DNA of 5,163 nt from NCBI GenBank assembly GCA_947253615.1, contig CAMYAA010000108.1, forward strand, positions 1 through 5,163, in the 5' to 3' direction. Positions 1 to 5,163 of this stretch are shown here, in pieces. A model generated the notes under the pieces. It saw only the letters and a list, made by a program, of their open reading frames with translations, ran no database searches and had not been told where the DNA came from. The first letter of the stretch is position 1. Every line of letters starts with the position of its first letter. The position numbers were made by a program, and so were the translations under genes. Source of the stretch: an uncultured Sutterellaceae bacterium (GTDB lineage Bacteria > Pseudomonadota > Gammaproteobacteria > Burkholderiales > Burkholderiaceae_F).

Positions 1-294
1 GCCTTGAAGTGGTATAGCGGGGCGGCGAACTTGTCGCACGACCGTGGGTACAGTGCTCAGGTGTTACGTGAGCGTACGCGCTTAATGGTCGCGGCCTCGG
101 GGGATTCGGATTTGGCGGTTCGATTGAGTCGCACGAAGACCACGGCGCCTAACACGAATTTGATGGCCGATGCGAATCGCTCCACGTTACCGTTCTCGTC
201 CTGGCGTACGTTAACGCAAGACGACAGTGTCGAAGTCCAGTCCACGTCGAGCGCGCCTAAGGCGGAGGGCCAAGTGTCGGTCCAAGCCCTCTAA
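1..294 (+). CDS. C-terminal end of an unidentified protein (5' end outside window)
   Basis: A reading frame is open from the first base of the window to a TAA at 292-294, giving about 97 residues of a protein that most likely begins upstream. I do not recognise the family. The visible part is hydrophilic and rich in Ser, Thr, Ala and Arg, with no membrane segment, no Cys and no obvious catalytic motif; the last 25 residues are Ser/Gln/Val-rich and look like a disordered tail. Codon use (TTA and TTG for Leu, ACG for Thr, CGT/CGC for Arg) fits the other genes of the window, which supports real coding. A TTG at 4-6 could formally be a start, but no ribosome binding site can be assessed because the window begins there. 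The gene converges with rsmE and ends about 60 bases before a shared terminator. An overlapping 62-codon minus-strand frame (57-245) is less convincing. Confidence 0.55.
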   Translation, partial: ALKWYSGAANLSHDRGYSAQVLRERTRLMVAASGDSDLAVRLSRTKTTAPNTNLMADANRSTLPFSSWRTLTQDDSVEVQSTSSAPKAEGQVSVQAL

Positions 295-351
295 GGGCGG
301 GGCTTCACCCACTCACCAAAAAACAAACCACAAAAACGCACAGCACAAAAC

Positions 352-378
352 AAAAAGAGGCTTAACGCCTCTTTTTTT
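352..378. terminator. Bidirectional intrinsic terminator between converging genes
   Basis: A perfect GC-containing stem AGAGGC (356-361) / GCCTCT (367-372) with the loop TTAAC is flanked by five A's on the left and a run of seven T's (372-378) on the right. The A and T tracts extend the pairing to about 10 base pairs. Read on the plus strand it ends the gene stopping at 294; read on the minus strand it has a five-T tract and lies just beyond the rsmE stop codon. It is therefore placed to stop both converging transcripts. Confidence 0.85.
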
Positions 379-385
379 ACACCTA

Positions 386-1138
386 TCAAAAGCCGCCCGT
401 TAGGCTTTGAACCCAACACGTGGCGGCGAGTCCTGCTGTTTCGGTGCGTAACACACGCGGTCCTAAGAGGGCCGCTTTCCAGCCCAAACTCTGCGCGAGT
501 TCAATCTCTTTAGTATCAAATCCCCCTTCAGGACCGATCGCGAGCGCAATGCTTTGAAGCGTACTCGGGAGTTGGGCAGGTTCACTGGCCCTGGGGGCCA
601 AGATAAAGCGAATGTCTGCTTCGAGGTTTTTGAAGGCGGCCTCGGTGGAGGGGGCGGCCTCAATCGTCATGAGGCGATTGCGGCCGCATTGTTCGGCGGC
701 GCTAATGGCGATATCGCGGCATTTTTGCACACGTTTTTCTAGACGATCGCCCGAGAGTCGGGTCACGGAGCGCATCGCCGGGATGAGAACGAGCTTTGCC
801 ACACCGAGTTCCACGGCCTTTTCCACGATCCAATCGAGTTTTTCGGGTGCGACGAGGCTCTGCACGAGGGTAATGCGCACGGGCGACTCACGTTCGGGCT
901 CGAGTTTTTCCGTTGGGGTCATGGTGGTGGAGTCTTGGATAAAGGTGATAGGACCGGCATATTCGGTACCCGAGCCATTAAAGAGGGTGACGATATCTCC
1001 CTGACGAAGTCGCAGAGCTCGCCCTGCATGACGGGCAACCGCAGCGGGCAATTCGATTGGACTTTGCTCGGCTAATGCGGATTCGAGCATGGACTCGGCA
1101 AACTCAACATAAAAACGAGGGGTACGTACAGGCAACAT
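386..1138 (-). CDS. rsmE: 16S rRNA (uracil(1498)-N3)-methyltransferase RsmE
   Basis: RsmE methylates N3 of U1498 in 16S rRNA of the 30S subunit, using S-adenosylmethionine; it is a cytoplasmic SPOUT-class (trefoil-knot) enzyme. The 250-residue product matches the family's usual length of about 240-250. The N-terminal PUA-like RNA-binding part begins with TPRFYV (6-11) and includes HAGRALRLRQGD (37-48) and FNGSG (53-57). The methyltransferase part has LVAPEKLDWIVEKAVELGV (95-113), the AEQCGR motif (148-153), and the SAM-binding knot loops IGPEGGF (201-207) and LGPRVLRTETA (225-235), all highly characteristic. The ATG at 1138 puts the conserved RxPRFY-like segment at the expected place; the next Met (residue 17) would remove it. 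No clear Shine-Dalgarno sequence precedes it. It is divergent from tkt, so the two share a control region. Its codon choice (CTC Leu, ACC Thr) differs from tkt, gap and pgk. Confidence 0.95.
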   Translation of the reverse strand: MLPVRTPRFYVEFAESMLESALAEQSPIELPAAVARHAGRALRLRQGDIVTLFNGSGTEYAGPITFIQDSTTMTPTEKLEPERESPVRITLVQSLVAPEKLDWIVEKAVELGVAKLVLIPAMRSVTRLSGDRLEKRVQKCRDIAISAAEQCGRNRLMTIEAAPSTEAAFKNLEADIRFILAPRASEPAQLPSTLQSIALAIGPEGGFDTKEIELAQSLGWKAALLGPRVLRTETAGLAATCWVQSLTGGF

Positions 1139-1175
1139 AAAACGGCAAAAATTGGCAAAAGATTCAGGTTCGAGG

Positions 1176-1203
1176 CTTACCTCAACGGAGGCTTTGTTAG
1201 AAT
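1176..1203 (+). promoter_or_regulatory. Candidate tkt promoter, extended -10 type
   Basis: In the divergent rsmE/tkt spacer, TGTTAGAAT (1195-1203) fits an extended -10 element: TG at 1195-1196, one base, then TAGAAT, which matches 5 of 6 positions of TATAAT. The -35 position, 16 bases upstream (CTTACC, 1176-1181), matches only 3 of 6, as is common for extended -10 promoters. Transcription would start near 1210 and leave a leader of about 90 bases before the ATG at 1301. This was judged by eye only; I found no comparable site for rsmE on the other strand. Confidence 0.35.
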
Positions 1204-1300
1204 AACGGATTATTTGGAAAGTGATTGGTGCGTTTAACGAAAATCGTTCGTGAAATCGCTTCTTTCGTTCATATCACAAAACCTGTCTCAATATAGCATT

Positions 1301-3313
1301 ATGTCTACTTGTGTTTCTGCTCAGATGATGGCTAGCGCGGTTCGTGCTCTCAGTATGGATGCGGTTCAAAAAGCCAAATCGGGTCACCCCGGCATGCCCA
1401 TGGGCATGGCCGACATTGCCGTCGCCCTCTGGACGCGTCACTTACGTTTCAATCCTCAAAACCCGAAATGGGTGGGTCGTGACCGTTTTATCCTCTCCAA
1501 TGGCCATGGCTCGATGTTGCAGTATGCATTGCTTCATTTGAGTGGATATGACTTATCCATTGAAGATATTAAGGCGTTTCGTCAGTTTAAGTCGAAGACG
1601 CCAGGCCACCCTGAAGTGGATGTCACGCCTGGGGTTGAAACCACGACGGGGCCGTTAGGGCAAGGTATTGCCAACGGTGTCGGGATGGCGTTGGCCGAAA
1701 AGATGTTAGCGGCGGAATTTAACCGTCCTGGCTTCCCGGTGATTGATAACCACACCTATGTTTTCTTAGGCGACGGTTGTTTGATGGAAGGCATTAGCCA
1801 CGAAGTGTGTTCGTTGGCCGGTGTTTGGAAGCTCAACAAGTTAATTGCGATTTATGACGACAATGGGATTTCCATTGACGGGGACGTCAAGGGCTGGTTT
1901 GCCGACGATACCCGTGGTCGTTTTGAAGCTTATGGCTGGAATGTGATTGGTCCGGTGGACGGTCATGACATTGACGCCATGGATCGTGCGATTGGTGAAG
2001 CCAAAACGGCCGATAAGCCCACATTGATTATTGCCAAGACGACGATCGGTAAGGGTTCGCCCAACCGTGCAGGCACCTCCAAGGCTCATGGTGAAGCCTT
2101 AGGGGACGAAGAAATTGCCTTGACGCGTGAAGCCATTGGCTGGCCCTATGCACCGTTTGAAGTGCCTCAAGACGTTTATGACGCTTGGGACCATAAGGCC
2201 GAAGGTCAAGCGATCGAATCGAGCTGGAACACGATGTACGACGAGTATCGTCGTCAATATCCGGACTTAGCCAAAGAATTAGAACGTCGTTTAGCCGGGG
2301 AATTGCCCGCGGATTGGGACGACGTGGTGATGGAAGCGTTAGTGGCGACCGAAGAAGCCAAAGCGGATATGGCCACGCGTAAGGCGAGCCAGTCGGCCTT
2401 GAACTTCTTAGCACCGCATTTGCCGGAATTATTAGGGGGGTCCGCTGACTTAACGGGCTCGAACTTAACCAATTGGAAGGGTTCTGTCTCCTTAAATACG
2501 GGCAGCATGTTAGCGCGTCATGTGAGCTATGGGGTTCGTGAATTTGGGATGTCCGCCATTTTGAACGGGATTGCCTTATTTGGTGGGTTTATTCCTTATG
2601 CGGCGACCTTCTTAACGTTCTCGGACTACTCGCGCAATGCGCTTCGTATGTCGGCGTTAATGAAGCAGCGTGTGATCAATGTCTTCACGCATGACTCGAT
2701 TGGGTTAGGGGAAGACGGTCCGACGCACCAGTCGGTCGAACACGTGCCGAGTTTACGTTTAATTCCTGGGATGCATGTTTGGCGTCCTTGTGACACGATT
2801 GAGTCCTTAGTGGCTTGGGTTTCGGCCATTGAACGCAAGCACGGGCCGAGCTCCTTGATCTTTACGCGTCAGACGACGCCCTTTATTGATCGTGAAGAGA
2901 TCGACGTTGATCAGATCATGAAGGGGGGTTATGTGATTGCTGAAGCCCCCGCGGGTGAAGGTCAAGCCGAAGTGATTCTTTTAGCGACGGGCTCGGAAGT
3001 GGGCTTAGCGATGAAGGCTCGTGAAGAATTAACGGCACGCAATGTTCAAGTGCGTGTGGTTTCGATGCCGTGTACGAATGCCTTTGACGAACAAGACGAG
3101 GCGTATCGTCGTTCGGTCTTACCAGCCGGTGTGCCTGTCTTAGCGATCGAAGCGAGCAAGTCGGATCTTTGGTATAAGTATTTCTCCGGTCGTGGTGCCG
3201 TGTTAGGGATTGACACCTTTGGTGAATCTGCCCCGGCCAACGTCCTTTGGGAGCACTTTGGTTTCACCGTGGACAATGTGGTGGCCAAGGTTAACGCTTT
3301 ACTTCAATCATAA
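1301..3313 (+). CDS. tkt: Transketolase
   Basis: Transketolase moves two-carbon ketol units between sugar phosphates in the non-oxidative pentose phosphate pathway, using thiamine diphosphate (ThDP) and a divalent metal in the cytoplasm. From the ATG at 1301 the protein has 670 residues, close to the 663 of E. coli TktA, and aligns throughout. Visible landmarks are SGHPG with the substrate-side His29, SNGHGSM (His69), GPLGQG (117-122), the ThDP/metal motif GDG (157-159) with YDDN (185-188), the pyrimidine-domain catalytic Glu414 in GVREFGM, EDGPTHQ (471-477) with His476, and the C-terminal domain with ATGSEV (562-567) and FGESAP (640-645). All key residues are intact. The frame is open back to a GTG at 1250, but that would add 17 residues the family lacks. 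ATG 1325/1328 would be slightly short. None of these starts has a clear ribosome binding site. gap follows after 33 bases, suggesting cotranscription; the reaction produces the GAPDH substrate glyceraldehyde 3-phosphate. Confidence 0.96.
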   Translation: MSTCVSAQMMASAVRALSMDAVQKAKSGHPGMPMGMADIAVALWTRHLRFNPQNPKWVGRDRFILSNGHGSMLQYALLHLSGYDLSIEDIKAFRQFKSKTPGHPEVDVTPGVETTTGPLGQGIANGVGMALAEKMLAAEFNRPGFPVIDNHTYVFLGDGCLMEGISHEVCSLAGVWKLNKLIAIYDDNGISIDGDVKGWFADDTRGRFEAYGWNVIGPVDGHDIDAMDRAIGEAKTADKPTLIIAKTTIGKGSPNRAGTSKAHGEALGDEEIALTREAIGWPYAPFEVPQDVYDAWDHKAEGQAIESSWNTMYDEYRRQYPDLAKELERRLAGELPADWDDVVMEALVATEEAKADMATRKASQSALNFLAPHLPELLGGSADLTGSNLTNWKGSVSLNTGSMLARHVSYGVREFGMSAILNGIALFGGFIPYAATFLTFSDYSRNALRMSALMKQRVINVFTHDSIGLGEDGPTHQSVEHVPSLRLIPGMHVWRPCDTIESLVAWVSAIERKHGPSSLIFTRQTTPFIDREEIDVDQIMKGGYVIAEAPAGEGQAEVILLATGSEVGLAMKAREELTARNVQVRVVSMPCTNAFDEQDEAYRRSVLPAGVPVLAIEASKSDLWYKYFSGRGAVLGIDTFGESAPANVLWEHFGFTVDNVVAKVNALLQS

Positions 3314-3331
3314 TTTTGTGAACTAACGGAT

Positions 3332-3338
3332 AAAGGAA
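3332..3338 (+). promoter_or_regulatory. Ribosome binding site of gap
   Basis: AAAGGAA lies 8 bases before the ATG at 3347 in the short tkt-gap spacer. It fixes the gap start, which also gives the expected N-terminus (MTIRVAI). A second AGG directly abutting the ATG (3344-3346) is too close to act as the binding site. Confidence 0.75.
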
Positions 3339-3346
3339 ATTTTAGG

Positions 3347-4363
3347 ATGACTATTCGTGTTGCCATTACGGGCTTAGGCCGTATCGGTCGCAATGTGCTT
3401 CGTGCTCATTATGAAAATGGTAAGAAGCATGGTATTGAAATCGTCGCGGTCAACGCTTCGGGTGATTTGAAGACGTTAGCTCACTTAATCAAGTATGACT
3501 CCTGCCATGGTCGTTTCTCCGGGACGGTGGAAACGGAAGGCGAAGACACGTTGATCATCAACGGGGATCGCATTCGTCGTTTTGCCGAACGTGATCCGAA
3601 GAATTTACCGTGGGGTGAATTAGGCATTGATGTGGTGCTCGAATGTACGGGGGCTTTCAACTCCAAGGAAAAGAGCATGGTCCATATCGAACAGGGTGCC
3701 AAGAAGGTGCTCTTGTCGGCCCCGGGTAAGACGGCGGACGCCACCATTGTTTATGGTGTGAACCAAGACGTCTTAAAGGCGACGGACTTAGTTGTTTCCA
3801 ATGCCTCTTGCACGACGAACGGTTTAGCCCCGTTAGCCAAGGCTTTGAATCGCACGGTCGGGATTGAACGTGGTTTGATGACGACGATTCATGCGTACAC
3901 GAACGATCAGGTGTTAACGGACGTTTATCACAAGGACATGCGTCGTGCTCGTGCGGCCACGCAGTCGATGATTCCGACGAAGACGGGCGCGGCGAAGGCC
4001 GTGGGCTTAGTTTTACCGGAATTAGCGGGTCGTATGGACGGCTTTGCCGTTCGTGTGCCGACGATCAACGTGAGCTTTGTGGACTTAACGTTTGTGGCTC
4101 AGCGTGACACGACGGTTGAAGAAATCAATGCTTTAGTGAAGGAAGCGAGTGAATCCGCCGACTTGAAGGGCATTTTAGGTTACAACGAAGAACCGCTCGT
4201 TTCGATCGACTTCAATGGTGACGATCGCTCCTCGATTTTCGACGCGTCCTTAACGCGTGTTTCCGGGAATCGTTTAGTGAAAGTCACGGCGTGGTACGAC
4301 AATGAATGGGGCTTCTCTTGCCGTATGTTAGATACGGTGAGCGCCATGATGGCGGCCAAGTAA
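3347..4363 (+). CDS. gap: Type I glyceraldehyde-3-phosphate dehydrogenase, possibly NADP-using
   Basis: The enzyme reversibly oxidises and phosphorylates glyceraldehyde 3-phosphate to 1,3-bisphosphoglycerate in the cytoplasm, normally as a tetramer. The 338 residues are full length. The Rossmann motif GLGRIG is at 9-14, the catalytic motif SNASCTTN at 151-158 with Cys155, the base His182 in [10 protein letters not shown], the phosphate-binding PTKTGAAKA at 210-218 and RVPT at 236-239, and WYDNEWGFS at 316-324. The residue after Asn36, normally the Asp that binds the adenosine ribose of NAD, is Ala37 ([17 protein letters not shown]). This stretch resembles the NADP-preferring GapB of Bacillus subtilis as I remember it, so NADP(H) use or dual specificity is possible (inference). 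Residues Val193-Tyr194 replace the classical Leu-Pro pair, but this pair appears usual in betaproteobacterial GAPDH. Two more oddities are Thr8 for the usual Asn (ITGLGR) and Gly159 for the second Cys of CTTNC. It lies 33 bases after tkt, and a terminator follows. Confidence 0.96.
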   Translation: MTIRVAITGLGRIGRNVLRAHYENGKKHGIEIVAVNASGDLKTLAHLIKYDSCHGRFSGTVETEGEDTLIINGDRIRRFAERDPKNLPWGELGIDVVLECTGAFNSKEKSMVHIEQGAKKVLLSAPGKTADATIVYGVNQDVLKATDLVVSNASCTTNGLAPLAKALNRTVGIERGLMTTIHAYTNDQVLTDVYHKDMRRARAATQSMIPTKTGAAKAVGLVLPELAGRMDGFAVRVPTINVSFVDLTFVAQRDTTVEEINALVKEASESADLKGILGYNEEPLVSIDFNGDDRSSIFDASLTRVSGNRLVKVTAWYDNEWGFSCRMLDTVSAMMAAK

Positions 4364-4396
4364 TCGTCCACTTAATTTTCCCAATTCGGAAAAGAG

Positions 4397-4446
4397 AAAG
4401 GCTCGTTATAGCGCTTTTAGGGCGAGATCTAGACGAGCCTTTTTTT
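4397..4446 (+). terminator. Intrinsic terminator between gap and pgk
   Basis: AGGCTCGT (4399-4406) pairs perfectly with ACGAGCCT (4433-4440), extended by two A-T pairs and followed by a T run to 4446. The 26-base apical region can fold further: TAG/CTA (4409-4411 with 4429-4431) and CGC/GCG (4412-4414 with 4422-4424). A competing pairing, CTCG (4402-4405) with CGAG (4423-4426), would break the main stem. The element lies in the 103-base gap-pgk spacer and stops only 20 bases short of the pgk ATG, so it is either the end of the tkt-gap transcript with some readthrough or part of a pgk leader. Confidence 0.85.
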
Positions 4447-4452
4447 AGACCG

Positions 4453-4458
4453 ACGGAG
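4453..4458 (+). promoter_or_regulatory. Ribosome binding site of pgk
   Basis: ACGGAG sits 8 bases before the ATG at 4467, the same spacing as the gap site. It begins only seven bases after the T run of the preceding terminator, so nothing but this site and the start codon fits between terminator and gene. Confidence 0.7.
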
Positions 4459-4466
4459 TATCGACA

Positions 4467-5163
4467 ATGCAGGTAGAGACATTAGAAGCGTTATGCGAAA
4501 AAGGGGCCTTACAAGGCAAGCGCGTTTTAATCCGTAGCGATTTAAATGCCCCGATGAATGAAGAAGGTCACATCACGAACGAAACGCGTTTACGCGCGAG
4601 TGTGCCCGCCATTGAAATGGTCTTAAAGGCGGGGGCGAGCGTGATGATTATGAGTCACTTGGGTCGTCCGAGTGAGGGCGCTTTAGAAGCCAAGGACAGC
4701 TTGGCTCCGATCGCCAAGCGTATGGGTGAATTATTAGGTCGTCCGCTTCGTTTAGTGACGGAATATTTGGACGGTGTGACCTTAGCCCCGGGCGAAGTGG
4801 TGATGCTTGAAAACTGCCGAGCCAATGTGGGTGAAAAGAAGTGTGATGACGCGTTAAGTCAGCGTTATGCGGCGCTTTGCGACGTGTATGTGAACGACGC
4901 GTTTGGGACGGCTCACCGTGCCCAAGCGTCCACGGTTGGCGTGGCGCGTTATGCCGACGTGGTGTGCGCAGGCCCCTTGATGGCCGCTGAAATTGATGCC
5001 TTAACGAAGGGTCTTTCCGAAGCCAAGTCGCCGTTAGTGGCGATTGTGGGTGGGGCGAAAGTCTCGACGAAATTAACGATTTTGTCGAATTTGGCGCAAC
5101 GCGTGGACCAATTGATTGTGGGCGGTGGCATTTTAAACACGTTCTTAGTGGCCGCGGGTAAGA
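4467..5163 (+). CDS. pgk: Phosphoglycerate kinase, N-terminal 232 residues (3' end outside window)
   Basis: Pgk interconverts 1,3-bisphosphoglycerate + ADP with 3-phosphoglycerate + ATP in the cytoplasm, the step after GAPDH. The frame runs from ATG 4467 to the window edge without a stop, covering 232 of the usual 390-400 residues: the whole N-terminal substrate domain and the start of the nucleotide domain. Seen in order are the family signature [10 protein letters not shown] (20-29, with Arg23, Asp25 and Asn27), Arg41, SHLGRP (63-68), [12 protein letters not shown] (114-125, Arg118), [11 protein letters not shown] (142-152, Arg151), GGAKVSTKL (195-203) and GGGILNTF (219-226). The substrate-binding arginines and His64 are present. 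Ser24 and Ala28 replace the more common Val in RVDxNVP, Ala119 follows the conserved Arg118, and Leu223 replaces the usual Ala of GGGIANTF; these are tolerated variants rather than signs of decay. Codon use matches gap and tkt. Expression relative to gap depends on the terminator just upstream. Confidence 0.95.
   Translation, partial: MQVETLEALCEKGALQGKRVLIRSDLNAPMNEEGHITNETRLRASVPAIEMVLKAGASVMIMSHLGRPSEGALEAKDSLAPIAKRMGELLGRPLRLVTEYLDGVTLAPGEVVMLENCRANVGEKKCDDALSQRYAALCDVYVNDAFGTAHRAQASTVGVARYADVVCAGPLMAAEIDALTKGLSEAKSPLVAIVGGAKVSTKLTILSNLAQRVDQLIVGGGILNTFLVAAGK

Noticed and set aside
57..245. 62-codon minus-strand frame opposite the left-edge partial gene
   Set aside because: It is short and has no recognisable motif or start context; the plus-strand frame is open from the window edge and has codon use like its neighbours.
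284..305. Hairpin AAGCCC/GGGCTT (also GCCCT/AGGGC) overlapping the TAA of the left-edge gene, considered as a terminator
   Set aside because: No T run follows it; the hairpin at 352-378 is the convincing terminator.
612..1004. 130-codon plus-strand frame antisense to rsmE (and a 62-codon one at 554-742)
   Set aside because: They lie wholly inside rsmE, whose motifs are unmistakable; the translations are Arg/Ser-rich and show no recognisable domain.
1268..1297. TTCATA / TATAGC as a second tkt promoter
   Set aside because: The start point would fall at or after the ATG at 1301, so it could not make a usable tkt message.
1250..1300. N-terminal extension of transketolase from GTG 1250, which might look like a signal or leader segment
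   Set aside because: Transketolase is cytoplasmic, family members start near ATG 1301, and there is no ribosome binding site ahead of the GTG.
2028..2414. 128-codon minus-strand frame inside tkt, with others at 1841-2089, 2254-2508, 2626-2838 and 3046-3288
   Set aside because: These are antisense shadows of a full-length transketolase; the translations show no family features or ribosome binding sites.
3481..3747. Minus-strand frames inside gap (also 4180-4371) and pgk (4949-5140)
   Set aside because: They are antisense to intact, conserved enzymes and have no independent support.
4321..4337. Perfect inverted repeat CCGTAT-GTTAG-ATACGG near the 3' end of gap
   Set aside because: It encodes conserved C-terminal residues, has no T run, and a 6-base repeat can arise by chance.

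Overview
The window holds a standard chromosomal stretch of central carbon metabolism. From left to right: the 3' end of an unidentified plus-strand gene (1-294), a bidirectional terminator (about 352-378), rsmE on the minus strand (386-1138), a divergent control region (1139-1300), then tkt (transketolase, best start 1301), gap (glyceraldehyde-3-phosphate dehydrogenase, 3347-4363) and pgk (phosphoglycerate kinase, 4467 to the window end, 3'-truncated), all on the plus strand.

The protein sequences and the rsmE / tkt-gap-pgk order suggest a betaproteobacterium of the order Burkholderiales. The GAPDH segments around [13 protein letters not shown] and [12 protein letters not shown], and the Pgk segments ENCR and [10 protein letters not shown], resemble betaproteobacterial enzymes recalled from memory. 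Base composition is only moderately GC-rich for that order and Leu is mostly TTA in the metabolic genes, so a host-associated, lower-GC lineage such as Sutterellaceae is a reasonable guess. No search was run, so this placement is inference.

The three plus-strand enzymes act in sequence. Transketolase of the non-oxidative pentose phosphate pathway makes and consumes glyceraldehyde 3-phosphate, GAPDH interconverts it with 1,3-bisphosphoglycerate, and Pgk interconverts that with 3-phosphoglycerate and forms ATP in the glycolytic direction. tkt and gap are 33 bases apart with no terminator between them and are probably cotranscribed. A strong intrinsic terminator sits between gap and pgk, ending only 20 bases before the pgk start codon, so pgk expression must depend on readthrough or on a leader that contains this terminator.

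No new system, mobile element, CRISPR array or RNA gene is visible. The points worth a second look are: GAPDH has Ala where the NAD-selecting Asp normally sits; the gap-pgk terminator may act as an attenuator; tkt lacks a recognisable ribosome binding site; and codon choice differs sharply between rsmE and the tkt-gap-pgk block.
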